Assembly: GCA_963682055.1 (NCBI GenBank) | Contig: OY821750.1 | Location: 4,466,501 to 4,530,500 of the forward strand | DNA: 64,000 nt | Reading direction: 5' to 3' | Source of the DNA: Primula veris | Taxonomy: Eukaryota; Streptophyta; Magnoliopsida; Ericales; Primulaceae | Shown here: positions 23,342 through 35,470 of the stretch, piece by piece | Numbering within the stretch: the first letter of the stretch is position 1 | Layout of the letters: each line of letters begins with the position of its first letter | Position numbers and translations under genes: made by a program | The notes under the pieces: generated by a model | What the model saw: only the letters and a program-made list of their open reading frames with translations | Database searches by the model: none | What the model was told of the DNA's origin: nothing

Positions 23342-24104
23342 TGAATGAGATGGCATTTTTCCGTAACAAATTTCAAAATTCCGCTTTCCTTTGTGGTGCC
23401 ATCTTTTGCTTCCTTAAAGATGTGCCTTGCTATTTACAAGTTATCACTTTATTTTTATACGCACAATAACACTTTACTTTTGAGGTATCAACGGTTGTAC
23501 ATATGGTGAGCGGGATTTAACATTTGCGTAACCCCGGGGCAATCCACTTGCTCTACCTCAGAAGTTTACTTTATCTGTTTTCCTTCTTAATTTGTTCAAT
23601 GAATGAGTACTATTTTTTGCCCTTAAGTTGCAAAATTTCTTATAGGGGAGTTGCTGAACCTTTGAGTAGATGTCCATATTTTTGACTTTCATGTCCTCTG
23701 ATGTAGGTTAAATTCGATAAGCATCTTATCCTAACAACAAGGAAGGGTATATCAACAAATTTCAACTTTCCAACCCGCACATGTGAACTTCCCTAAAGAA
23801 CATATTAACTGTTTTATCTTGAAAATAATTTGTAGGATAAAAGCATCAACATTGTGTCCTCAGTCCAACAGATTTAATATTTTTACATTTAGTTACTCGA
23901 TGTAATTAGCATGTCTGGAGTTATCAAGCGATTGAAAAGAAAAAAAAAATCGGTTAAGATTATATGACTCAATTATTTTATGTTGTGAATAACAGCCTTA
24001 AGCTTCTAATGTTTGGGGATAAAAGAAGAGAACAAACCATCCAACTTTGCAGCTTCTTCTAAATGCTCAGAAATTCATGTTGCTAAATCCTACAAAAAAG
24101 AGTA
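23342..24104 (+). pseudogene. SOT3 3' end relic and 3' flank
   Basis: From about 23,352 the sequence matches the very end of a SOT frame (tttttccgtaac, compare ttttgccgtaac in SOT1). It then carries the conserved 3' flank through about 24,090, ending at the site (gttgctaaatcctac) where unit 3 begins. Confidence 0.7.
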
Positions 24105-25060
24105 GTTTAACACTAGGAAACCCTTAAAACCAGGTAAGAATCATTCTGGATATTTACCAGATCTCTTCTGGAGAAAGATGACGAAGCCGGTGTAAGTCGG
24201 TAGAGATTCAGATAAGAGTATTTAGTATTTACCATTATAAATTACATATTTGGTCAACCTATGCTTTTTAACAGTGTAAAATGCCCTTTTGCGTTTTTAG
24301 CGTTTCTCTCAAAAAAATGTTATGCTAGCGATAACGCTATTTAAAACATTAGTTGATAGGCGATAATTTAGGGGTAAAAATCCATGTCATACAAGCTCCA
24401 GTAGGAATAGTGTTCTAAAGAACGATAATTTTGATAAAGCTTTTTTGCTGTAGGTATGCTGAAAACATTAAAAGCATAACATTTATCAGTATATATAAGA
24501 GCTAAAAAGCGAGCTTTTCTGCTCTCTTGAATCTTAAACCGAGCTTTGATTTAACTTTTAATCGAGATTTTTTATTTTTGTTTAATAATCATAACAATAT
24601 TTCAACCACAAAAATGTGGAGCAGATGATACTTTCTTACTATTATATGGAATTTAGGGAATTTATAAAGATTCTGATAGATGCTAATTTTTATACCATAA
24701 TCATCAAAATTTAGAAAAAATTATGTTTTGAGTTAATATTGAGCGGATGCGGATGCTCTTGTAATATTGAGCATATAATTTTATAGTTTTCTATTATTCT
24801 CTGATCCGATCTGTTAACAGCTAGTCAAAACTATCAAATAATGTGATTTCTGCTCTAAACATATTTTAATAGCTTTTGATTCCTTAGAAAAGCTATTGTC
24901 GGTAGATATAAATCAATATATATAGTGAGGAGGTTGCTATACACCTATCATTATTTTCATGTGCAATGTGCTAGATTAAATGTCCTACAAAAACTAAATT
25001 ATTTCTACCTTATTGTTAGCTAGAAATATATTGATCAGTTACCTTGGTGAAAAACAAATA
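24105..25060. repeat. Upstream flank of SOT array unit 3, with the SOT4 promoter
   Basis: It begins like position 1 (gtagtttaacact) but soon diverges. Part of the stretch (about 24,200-24,570) reappears at 37,400-38,150. It holds the right portion of the MITE seen at 1740-2121. The TATA-like run is at 24,916-24,925 with the usual tgaggaggttgctatacacc after it, about 140 bp before the SOT4 ATG. No gene is seen. Confidence 0.65.
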
Positions 25061-26040
25061 ATGTCTTCATCTCCCGATTACAGTGACCAAAAAGGCAAAA
25101 CCGAAAGAAGCTTTGAAAGTTACAAAGAGTTGTTCTCGACCCTTCCGAAGGAAAAGGGTGGGTGGCTGAACATTTGTATCTGTACCAAGGCTATTGGTAC
25201 CATCTCAAACCTGGCCTAGGGACTATGGCAGCTCGAGAACACTTCAAGGCTAGGCAAACCGATATTTTCTTAGCTTCAAGTCCAAAATCCGGGACGCTTT
25301 GGCTTAAGGCTATTCTCTTTGCGATCATGAACAGAACAAAATACAAAATTATCGACCACCCACTCCTCACTACGAACCCTCACGAATGCGTGCCTTTCTT
25401 AGAGTTGGACCTCTTTCAAAAACCTCCTTTTACAGATGTGAATAGTATGCCTTCCCCACGCCTCTTCGGGACCCACATCCCATTCTCATCACTACCTGCG
25501 TCTATTGAAAGCTCCGGTTCTCGGATAATATACGTCTGTAGAAATCCTAAAGATGTGTTGGTGTCGTTGTGGCACTTTGTCTCTGACCTGAGGGATAAGG
25601 ACTTGCCCCCTTTCTCATTGAATGAGGCGTTTGAGTTATTTTCTGAGAAGAAATCCGGGTTTGGACCCTTTTGGGACCACGTGAAGGAATACAAGCAAGC
25701 AAGCTTGGAAAGTCCTGACAGAGTTTTCTTTATCACCTATGAAGAGATGAAGAGGAACTCCATGGACTGTACAAAGAAATTAGCGGAGTTTGTAGGATGT
25801 CCTTTCTCTAAGGAAGAGGAAAAGGATGGTGCGGTAAAGGACATTATTGAGTTGTGTAGTTTCGACAATTTAAGAAATTTGGAAGTGAATAAGTCCGGAC
25901 CTAGTGTTGTTGATGGAAGGTTCATGAATGCTATCTACTTTAGGAAAGGCAAAGTTGGCGACGGGGCAAATCATTTAACAAATCAGATGATTGAGTATTT
26001 GGACAAGATCACCAATGAGAAGTTAGCTGGTATTTTGTAA
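25061..26040 (+). pseudogene. Sulfotransferase SOT4 with a one-base frameshift
   Basis: The ATG at 25,061 opens a normal SOT N-terminus of about 33 residues. The G run at 25,156-25,158 is one base shorter than in SOT1, and the remaining sequence stays open in the next frame up to the stop at 26,040. Apart from this base the coding length equals 326 codons. It has the PAPS loop SSPKSGTLWLK, the GTHIPF His motif, RNPKDVLVSLW and a C-terminal RKGKVGDGANHLT, which keeps the RKG that SOT1 has lost. A run-length base-calling error cannot be excluded, in which case this would be a second working gene. Its promoter block is intact. Confidence 0.82.
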
Positions 26041-27037
26041 CATATTCCAAAATTGCTTTCTCCTTTGTTGTGCCATCTTTTGCTGCGCCCATATTTCGCT
26101 TCCTTAAAGGCGTGCCTTGATATCTAGAAGTTATAACATTTTTTTTATGTTTAATAACTCTTTTACTCTTGAGGTATCAACGGTTGTACCTATGGTGAGT
26201 GGGATATTTCAATTGCGTATCCCCGGGGCAACCCACTTCCTGTGCCTCAGAAGTGTACTTCGTGTGTTTTCCTTCTTAAATTGTTCAATGAATGAGTACT
26301 GTTTTTTGCCCGTAAGTTGCAAAATTTCTTATAGGGGTGTTACTGAGCCTTTGAGTAAATGTGCATTTTGTTCACTTTCATGTCCTCCTGATGTAGGTTA
26401 AATTCGATAAACATCTTATCTTAATAACAAGGAATAGTGTTTTAAGCATTATTACTAGAGGTACGGTAAAGCCTAAGAAAACGTAAGCCTTATTGGTAAA
26501 AAAGAGAGATGGAAAACGAGCTTTCCAAGCTTCTTAAGCTTTGAATCAAGCTTTTCTCAAGCATCGAATCAATTTTTTTTTTACTACAAAGCATGCTTTT
26601 TAAAAGAGTGATTACAATACAGCTCTCATTAAATTTTCTTTGCCTATCCTCAATATTACTATTCGTTTACACAAGTGTTTTATGCCATTGCAAAAATGTC
26701 AAGCAAACGTATATATTCATATAATATTGAGCATATTGCGCTTTCATGCTCAACTATATTTTATAATCCTATTATTCTCAGATTCAATCTGTGAACAGCT
26801 AGTTAAACTATCAAACATGTGATTCCTGCCCTAAACCTTTTTGTATAGATTTAAATTTCTTAGAAAATCTATTATTGGTAGAGATACAAATCAATATATA
26901 TAGTGAGGAGGTTGCTATACACCTATCATTATTTTCATGAGCAATTTGCAAGAAGAAATATCTTGCTAAAACTAAATTATTTCTACCTTATGGTTAACTA
27001 TAGATATATTGATCTGTTATCTTGGTGAAGCCCAATA
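26041..27037. repeat. SOT4 3' flank and SOT5 upstream flank
   Basis: It matches 3427-4384 between SOT1 and SOT2 almost throughout, showing that SOT4-SOT5 and SOT1-SOT2 are duplicated gene pairs. A 69-codon frame ending at 26,401 matches the one after SOT1. The SOT5 TATA-like run lies at 26,894-26,903. Confidence 0.75.
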
Positions 27038-28851
27038 ATGGCTTCCTCTCCCGATCCCAACAATCAAAAAGATGAAATCGAAAGAAGTTTTGAAAGTTAC
27101 AAAGAGTTGTTGAAATTCCTATCCGCTGTTCTATTTGCTGTTATGCAGTTATTTTTCAAGTACAGTTTGAACCATAGTTGAAACTAAGTATAATGATGGA
27201 CATAACTTGTAAATTTAAATGTACTTGAACTAATTCACACCTACATTTAACAACGGAGTTCACTCAACTAGACTACATCTCCGGGTCACTCACTCAACAA
27301 CAGAGTTCACTCAACTAGACTACATCTCCGGGTCACTCACTCAGATTAATGATATTATAAAAGTTTACAATATAGGATTCAAGTCTTAATGAAAAACTCT
27401 CAGACTCACTATATGTTTTTCTGCCTATCTCTATATTGCTCATAGCTTATAACTATCATTTAAAAGATCAATAAGATCCCACAATTGTTTTTCGTTTTAA
27501 AAGCTCAGTGTGTATTCTCTCAAAGTTGAGTTATTTATAATTTAGAACGCACACTTTTTACAAGCAAAATTATTAACTATTTAAAGAATAAAACAATTTT
27601 CTTTGTTCAAGATCTTGTTGATTGATTTGGCATCTTCTAATTAATCACAATCTTCTCATCTTTGCACGCGATATTGCTACATTTAATTAATCTCAATATT
27701 CATGTTAATACCTGTTAATAACTTGCATGACAATAGGAGTTACTACTTTTTTAAACAAGTAACATATAAAATAATATATTTTAGAGATAAAATCTTAATA
27801 TATTTTGAAACCATAACTCCATATAACATTCAATCTAATTGAATCATAACAGATTTTGTAAACACATAGATTGAATTTCGTGATAAAAACTTTGCATAAT
27901 AATAGAGATTTAGTTACACAATAAACGGAACAATATCTCCTAAACTAATCTTCATATATCTTTTAAGCGAGTTCCATTATTTATCACCTTAATATTCTTA
28001 ATATATATAAAGTAAATCTTTTTAAACAAATGAGAATATATCCTACACACTTTAATTCAAATAAAAGACTTTAAAGATTAAGTAATGCAATTAGACATAA
28101 TCCTGCGAATTGGCAGTTTAGAACTGTAGTTGCAACCGAGGTTGTAAACTCACCTATAAACATAAAACTGTATTAATTCTTAACATTCAACTTAGATTAT
28201 TTTGTTCAAATCAATTGACAACAAAGACTTACTAGGCCAGAAATATGGTCCTAACAGTTGTTCTCGACCCTTCCAAAAGAAAGTGGGTGGTTCAGGGACC
28301 ATATATGTCTATACCAAGGCTATTGGTACTCACACATGGCCTAGGGACTATGGAAGTTAGAGAACACTTCAAGGCTAGGGAAACCGATATTTTCTTAGCT
28401 TCAAGTACCAAATCCGGTACACTTTGTCTTAAGGCCATTCTCTTTGCGATCGTGAACAGAACAAGATGCAAAATTATCGACCACCCACTCCTCACGACGA
28501 ACTCTCACAATTGCGTGCCTTTCTTAGAATTGGACCTTTTTCGAGAACCTCCTTTTGTAGATGTCAATAGTATGCCTTCCCCACGCCTCTTCGGAACCCA
28601 CATCCCATTTCCATCATTACCCAGATCTATTGAAAACTCCGGTTCTCGGATTGTATACGTATATAGAAATACTAAAGATGTATTAGTGTCGTTCTGGTAC
28701 TTTGACTCTCCGTTGAAGGGTAAGGACGTGCCCCCTTTTTCATTGGAAGAGGCGTTTGAGTTATTTTCTGAGGGGAAATCCTTGTTTGGACCCTTTTGGG
28801 ACCATGTGAAGGAATACAAGCAAGCAAGCTTGGAAAGTCCCGACAGAGTTT
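27038..28851 (+). pseudogene. Sulfotransferase SOT5, multiply disrupted
   Basis: The coding blocks are 27,038-27,110 and 28,262-28,851, separated by a family A solo LTR. A 4-bp deletion at about 28,329 (ggtactcacacat, compare ggtacgatctaacacat in SOT2) shifts the frame to a TAG at 28,342. In the downstream frame the PAPS loop has Pro to Thr and Trp to Cys changes (STKSGTLCLK). The gene stops at 28,851, where a Copia element entered the region coding for DRVFFITYEE. The C-terminal 100 or so residues are gone. This is the most decayed copy. Confidence 0.88.
27111..28256 (+). mobile_element. Family A solo LTR inside SOT5
   Basis: It starts TGAAATTCCTATCCGC and ends ATGGTCCTAACA, with a perfect GTTGT duplication (27,106-27,110 and 28,257-28,261). 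Position and target match the LTR in SOT2, so it predates the duplication of the gene pair. It contains a 47-bp tandem duplication at about 27,249-27,342 that is absent in the SOT2 copy. Confidence 0.87.
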
Positions 28852-29309
28852 TGTTGGAAAAATTGTAGGAAAACATGTTTTTAAACATAGTTGTTCCAAG
28901 TGGTCAGGGACCATCTTTGAGTCAATTTTTGATGTGACTACTTAGTTTTTCTGAGGCCATACTCAAAGCATTTGAGTAGCTCGTACGACAAGCTTCGCAA
29001 CGGTATATCGCATGACCTATTCGGAGGAAGGGTGTGAATGATAATTGGACTCGAAGGTTGGTACTCGAAAGAGGAAATAAAGTCAATGCTGGAAAATGAG
29101 AAAAGAAATGGGATTTGACCCATGAGGGTTATCCCACATTGGAAAATCATGAGTGATTTTTACAATATATATACTAAGGTATCCCATGTGGATATTAAGT
29201 AGTGTGTTCACATACACATGTGTGTATTGTGTACCACACATGGGCGGGCTTGCTCGTCGGGCGGGCTTGCTCGACGGGTTTTCAGCTCGACCGGAAAAAG
29301 TGCTCATGT

Positions 29310-29420
29310 TCCTGTTCAGGAAAAGTGTTACTGTTCGGGAAAAGCGTGCCTATTCGGGAAAAGCGTGCCTGTTCGGGAAAAGTGCGCCTGTTCGGGAAAA
29401 GTGCGCCTGTTCGGGAAAAA
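29310..29420 (+). repeat. Minisatellite of about 20 bp in the LTR
   Basis: Six imperfect units of the type gttcgggaaaagtgcgcct occur here, against five in the 3' LTR (35,908-36,001). The repeated open frames across it are shadows of the repeat. Confidence 0.85.
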
Positions 29421-29544
29421 GCTTCCAGCAAAGCTGTAACTGTTGCAATAAATATGAATTCATTGCAAAGTTAATACTGCAGTTTCGAATTTCGAAAACT
29501 GACAGTAGTAAAGTGACTTTAATGGCTGAGATACTCAGCAAGCC

Positions 29545-29552
29545 TATAAATA
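29545..29552 (+). promoter_or_regulatory. Copia LTR TATA box
   Basis: tataaata lies about 130 bp after the minisatellite in the 5' LTR, with the same box at 36,126-36,133 in the 3' LTR. Confidence 0.6.
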
Positions 29553-30654
29553 GGCAGACCCCCCACATGTCAAAAATATGAATATACATTCTGAAATAAA
29601 ATACAGCAGCATATATCATCTCTCAAAATAAGCATTATATTTTAGAACCAGAGAGAACCACCCACCAATAGCTCGACCTTGACTCGTCACCAGTTTCCGG
29701 CGAGTCATCCGAGACGTTGTACCTTGGGACCGAAGCGCCAACGCAACCAGAAACATCAATGTGGTTAGGCGAATATCAGTTAAGGGCATACTGTTAACAG
29801 TAGCCTCGTCTAATTGTTTATTTCTATTCTGTTTATTTATTTTTTCGCACTTAAATTCTGTTTTTTACATTTTGTCCTTTCAATTCAGTATTTTAAAATT
29901 CTATACTTAGCTGTAGCTTTTCTATTCTGTTTGTACAATTCTGGAATTAGTTTAAAGTTCTGTTTTTTTGCTGTAATTTCATTTCTGTAATTAGATTCTG
30001 TAATTAGATTAGTTTCAATTCAGTCCTGTAATTTCAATTTCAATCAGAACAGTCCGGCTGTTAAATTTATACTTTCCAGTCCGGCAGTTTCTATTTATTG
30101 CAATTCGGTACATCAGATTATTAATTAATAATATTTTGATAACGTTTGCTTTATTTATTATTCAGTACCTACATGTTGTAATTAGTTTATTGTATTCCAT
30201 TTGGAAATTAATAAAGATTATACTGGTTTTGTTTAATTATTGTTTAGTCCTTTAATTATTGTTAATTGTTATTTCGTACACGGAAACCAACAATCTTAAC
30301 CGATACTCTGTTGTTTCTTTTGTGTATTGATTAATACAATTATTTATTTTTTATAAGGAATAATGTTTTTTTGTTTTCAATTCTAAATCATATTAGAAAT
30401 TGAATTACAAAGAAAAAATTCCAAACAGTTTTAATTTTTGTTTTAGAATCTTGTTGATACCAACCGTATTGGTATTCAATAAGAATTAATTTCAATCCTT
30501 TTTTGATATCAACCGTATTGGTATTCAAAAAAGGGAAAAAGTTTAATTTTATTGATTGTTTAATAATTCTTTTACAAACCCAAATATCAGTTTTGGTGTT
30601 TGTTTATAGAATTTATTGTACACGTATCTCATACGTTTGGTGTTGTCATTTCAG

Positions 30655-33600
30655 ATAACAAACACGTCGCCCATTCAGTTGCCAATCGGAAGTGAGCATG
30701 ACCCAGTGGTTGGTGGAGATGTCCATAACACTAGGGGCGATGCGATTGTGGGGGCTACCGCCGATGACGTAGCTGCAGCGGCTGAGGCCGCCGCGGCTGC
30801 GGCCATGGCGGATGCTACTGCCAAAGCTGAGGCTGTGGCCGAAGCAGCGGCCATGGCCAAGGCCGCAGCTAAGGCTGCGGCAAGAACCAAGGCTACGGCA
30901 AAGGGCAAGGCACCGCTGTATTCGGCTGTGCCTACTTTGCCGACTTCTCATCTGGAGAAACCGGAAAAATTCAGGGGAGACAACTTTAAACGTTGGCAGC
31001 AAAAGATGCTGTTTTATCTCACGACCCTGAATCTGACCAGGTTTCTCAAGGAGACTGCTCCCGTCCTAAGCGAGGACGATCTGGACGAGCAGTCATTCTC
31101 TGCGGTTGAGGCATGGAGACATGCCGACTACCTATGCAAGAACTATATCTTGTGTGCTCTACATGACACGCTGTTCAGTGTTTTCGAGCCCAAAGCTACT
31201 GCAAAGGAACTGTGGGAGACTCTCGAAAATAAGTACAAGGTGAATAACGCTGGCACAAAGAGATTTGTTGTCACGGACTTTCACGAGTATCGTATGACTG
31301 ACAGCAGGAGTGTCATGGAGCAAGTTGAGGAGCTCCAACTGATTTATCACCGCCTTGAGGCTGAGGGCCTAGTTATTAATGAGCCTTTCCAGGTGGCACT
31401 CATGATTGAGAAATTGCCGCCGTCTTGGAAAGACTTTAAAAACTACCGAAGCACAAGCGGAAGGAAATGAGGTTGGAGGGGCTCATTGAGAAGCTCAACA
31501 TCGAGGTGAGCAACCGTCGCTCTGTGAAGAGAGTCGGTGGTGCTGTCATCCCGATGACAAAGGCCAATGTGGTCGAAAGCTCCAACGTCAAACGGAAACG
31601 TTTTGACACCGGAGGCAGTGCTGTTGTCGCAAAGAAATTTGCGGGAACCTGTTTTGTGTGTAACAGGACCGGCCTTCGTGCCGCGGACTGTTATGACAAT
31701 AAAGGCGCTGCTAAGCCTAAGCCCCCCCCCCCCCCGAGGAATTTCAAGGGCAAAGGGAAGAGGAAAGCTCCAGCTCAGGCACATCTGGCCGAGGGAGGAC
31801 GATATGATGACCACTTTACTGCTGTGGTCTCTGAGGTGAATCTCGTGGGGAGCAACCCCAAAGAGTGGTGGCTGGATACCGGCGCCACGAGCCACATCTG
31901 CTCAACAAGGTGGATGATTAAGACCTATGAGGCGGTAGAGGGAGAAAGCTGCTTCATGGGAAATTCTGCTACTTTCAAGGTGGAAGGAAAAGGAATGGTG
32001 GTGATAAAGATGACCTCGGGAAAAGAGCTGAGGTTAACCAATGTGCTCCATGTTCCGGATATCCGTAAGAATCTGGTATCCGGATCTGTGATGGTGAAGA
32101 ACGGGTTCAAGCTAGTCTTAGAATCCGATAAAATTGTAATCACCAAAAATGGTGTCTATGTAGGCCGTGGCTATATGACCAATGGCATGTTTAAGTTAAA
32201 CGTAGGGACATCTGCTCCCAATAAAGGTGCTAAAGCTGAGGCTAGCACTAGTGATGTAATGAATGTTGCCCAAGAGGCCAATAAAAATTCTAATTTTGAG
32301 TATTTATTTGAGTCATTTCATTTGTGGCATGGTAGATTAAGTCACGTGAATTATAATTCTTTAAAGAAATTAATTTCACTAAAACTAATACCAAATTTCG
32401 TTTTTAATAAGCAACACAAATGTGAGATTTGTGTAGAGGCAAAATTAACGAAATCATCGTTTCAACATGTTGAACGAGAAAGTGAACCTCTCGGTCTAAT
32501 ACACACGGATGTATGCGACTTAAAGTTTATACAAACGCGAGGAGGGAAAAAGTACTTTATCACCTTTATAGATGATTGTACTAGATACTGCTACGTTTAC
32601 TTAATGAGAAGTAAAGACGAAGCAGTTGAGAAATTCGCTCTTTATAAGACCGAAGTTGAAAATCAACTCAATAGAAAAATTAAAACATTGAGAAGTGATA
32701 GAGGGGGTGAATTTGAATCACCGTTTGAGCTGATATGCGCTGAAAGCGGCGTTATACATCAAACCACAGCCCCATACACTCCCGAGCAAAATGGGGTTGT
32801 TGAGCGTAAAAATAGAACGCTAAAGGAAATGATGAATGCTATGCTAATCAGTTCTGGGTTACCCCAGAACATGTGGGGGGAAGCAATACTATCCGCTAAC
32901 TATGTTTTAAACAAGTTACCACATAAGAAGCGAGAAAAGACTCCATATGAATTATGGAAAGGTCATCAACCCAGTTATAAGAACCTGCGGGTTTGGGGTT
33001 GTCTCGCAAAGGTTCTAGTTCCCACTCCTAAGAGGATGAGAATTGGTCCTAAGACGGTGGACTGTGTGTTCATCGGATATGCACAGAATAGTAGTGCATA
33101 TCGGTTTCTCGTGCACAAGTCGGACAATCCCGATGTGCACGTAGATACGTATATGGAAAGCCGAGAGGCCTCTTTCTTTGAAGATATCTTTCCCCGGAAA
33201 GTACCTACATCTGTACCAACTGAAGAGTTGAACAGTGAAGGAAATGTGGGGGCAAGTGAACCGATAGAGGAAGAGGAAGAGGAAGAGACTCGGCGCAGCA
33301 AAAGGGCAAGGAAGGAAACTTCCTTTGGACCTGATTTTCTAACCTTCATGGTTGAAGGCGAACCGGTGACATATAAACAAGCTATGTCAACACTGGATTC
33401 CCAATATTGGGAAGAAGCTATTCAAAATGAGATTGAATCAATCATGCAAAACCACACTTGGAAACTAGTGGATCTTCCGAAAGGATGTAAGCCCCTAGGT
33501 CACAAGTGGATCTTCAAGAGGAAGTTAAGGGTTGACGGCACGATTGAGAAATACAAGGTGAGACTTGTAGTAAAAGGCTTCAGGCGAACGGAAGGTGTCG

Positions 33601-34913
33601 ATTATTTTGACACGTATGCCCCTGTCTCCAGGAAAACGTCTATTCGAATCGTCATTGCTCTCGCAGCTTTGTTTGATATGGAAATACATCAAATGGATGT
33701 AAAGACGGCGTTTCTAAATGGAGAACTGGAAGAAGAGATTTACATGGAACAACCGGAAGGGTTTGTAGTTCCTGGTAAAGAGCACCAAGTGTGCAAACTT
33801 GTAAAGTCTCTATATGGACTCAAACAAGCGCCAAAGCAATGGCATGAGAAGTTTGATAGAATTATGCTATCAAACGGTTTTCGCATTAATGAGTGCGATA
33901 AATGTGTCTACTCTAAAGGAAGTGGAAGAGACTGTGTTGTAGTCTGTCTCTACGTGGATGACATGATCATAATTGGGAGTAATGATAGAATCAGCTCCAC
34001 AAAGAAAATGTTATCACAACACTTCGATATGAAGGATCTGGGTATAGCTGATGTAATACTTGGTATGAAGATTACCAAAACATCAGAAGGATACGCCTTG
34101 TCCCAAGGTCACTATGTTAAACAAGTATTAGACAAGTTTGACAAGGGCAGTAAGGCTATGTCTAGAACCCCAATTGAGTTCAACTGTAACCTGAAAAAGA
34201 ATTTCGGTAAAAGTGTGAATCAATTGGAGTTCTCTCGAGTCATAGGCAGTCTCATGTATATAATGAATTGCACTAGACCAGACATAGCAAACTCAGTGAG
34301 TAGACTGAGCAGGTACACCAGCAATCCGAATGAGGAACACTGGAAGGCCATAATGAAACTTCTCAGGTATATGAGGTTTTCAGCCGATTACGGGCTGCAC
34401 TATACCAGATATCCAGCGGTACTGGAAGGGTATTCAGATGCCAACTGGATATCAGACTCCAATAGCACAAGGTCCACGAGTGGATATGTGTTTATAATGG
34501 GAGGAGCTGTTGTGTCTTGGAGATCCTCCAAACAAACGTGTATTGCAAGGTCTACTATGGAATCAAAATTCATAGCGTTAGACTTAGCAATCGAAGAGTC
34601 AGACTGGCTGAGAAGTCTATTGGAAGGAATTCCAATGTGGCCAAAACCTGTTCCCGCAATAAGCATGCATAGTGATAGTCAATCAGCTATTGCGCGGGCT
34701 CAGTATCATATGTATAATGGAAAGTCTCGACATATACGTCGGAGAGATAAATCCGTAAGAGAATTTTTATCCAACGGTGTGGTATCCTTAGATTTTTTGA
34801 GATCAAAGGAAAACATAGCGGATCCATTAACAAAAGGCTTGACTCAAGTGGGAGTCGAGACGTCATCGAACAGAACGGGATTAAAGCCCATTAAATTGGT
34901 GGCCCCCCCATAG
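30655..34913 (+). pseudogene. Copia gag-pol polyprotein, frameshifted
   Basis: The gag frame (to 31,470) has an Ala-rich N-terminal stretch and then a Copia gag domain with KFRGDNFKRWQQKM. The expected start at 30,655 reads ATA, so the initiator is probably lost. Near 31,449 one base is missing, which shifts the frame; the rest is open at 31,467-34,913 (1148 codons). In that frame: a zinc knuckle at 62-75 whose His is Leu ([14 protein letters not shown]), protease DTGA (137-140), gag-pre-integrase LWHGRLSH (286-293), integrase D348, D411, E446, reverse transcriptase YVDD (829-832), and RNase H to the end. The enzyme residues are intact, so the element decayed recently and mainly in gag. Confidence 0.9.
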
Positions 34914-35470
34914 GCAACCCAACCTAAACGGAATATTTCCTGATAGGTTCAAAGGGAAACTGAACTATGGGGGCAACCAAACAAAGCACTCGGGAACCTG
35001 GAGTTCTCAGCCCATTTCCCCGATGACAGAGTGATAGACCTGTACCATTGTAAGGGTGAGCTTGAGGCTCTTAATGATCCAAGTAACTCGACGGTCGAGT
35101 AAAGTGAGTCAGGACACTTTCGACTTGGAACACCTATAACGAGTGTGTAAGGCCGGTACCATGTGATGAGCTTGGGCTAATTCACTAGAGGACTCAGTTG
35201 AAGTTGCCAAGGCAGTCCAGGCCAAATATGGACAACAACTAAAGGGCCTAGTACGTGGGTAGAAAGGGCACTGTGCGGGTGCCATTCTGAGATACACAAA
35301 GCTTGATGGTTCAAAGCTTTACAGCTACCTAATAGCAGTATTCTGGGTGGTACTCCGCTACGGCAGGTTCAAGGCGCGCGCTACCTGACCTTAGGCAGTG
35401 AACTTTTGCGGTTCTCTTGATTTGAATTTAGGACATGGGCTTTCGAGCCAATTGCATTCATGTGGGGGAT
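34914..35470 (+). other. Copia 3' untranslated interior and polypurine tract
   Basis: This is non-coding sequence between the pol stop and the 3' LTR. It ends with the purine-rich catgtgggggat (35,458-35,470), the plus-strand primer position. Confidence 0.75.

Larger units (their letters stand above)
28852..30292 (+). repeat. 5' LTR of the Copia element
   Basis: The inverted tips TGTTGG and CCAACA bound the LTR. Inside are a GC-rich minisatellite (29,310-29,420) and a TATA box tataaata at 29,545-29,552, followed by the presumed transcript start. No standard Met primer site follows the LTR; the bases after it are atcttaaccg. Confidence 0.85.

Noticed and set aside
29310..29420. Short regularly spaced repeats that could suggest a CRISPR-like array
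   Set aside because: The units are directly adjacent with no unique spacers, lie inside an LTR, and the genome is a plant's. It is a minisatellite.
29153..29581. Several overlapping plus-strand frames in the Copia LTR with repeated REK-type words
   Set aside because: They are frames through the LTR minisatellite, repeated in the 3' LTR with different breaks; not genes.
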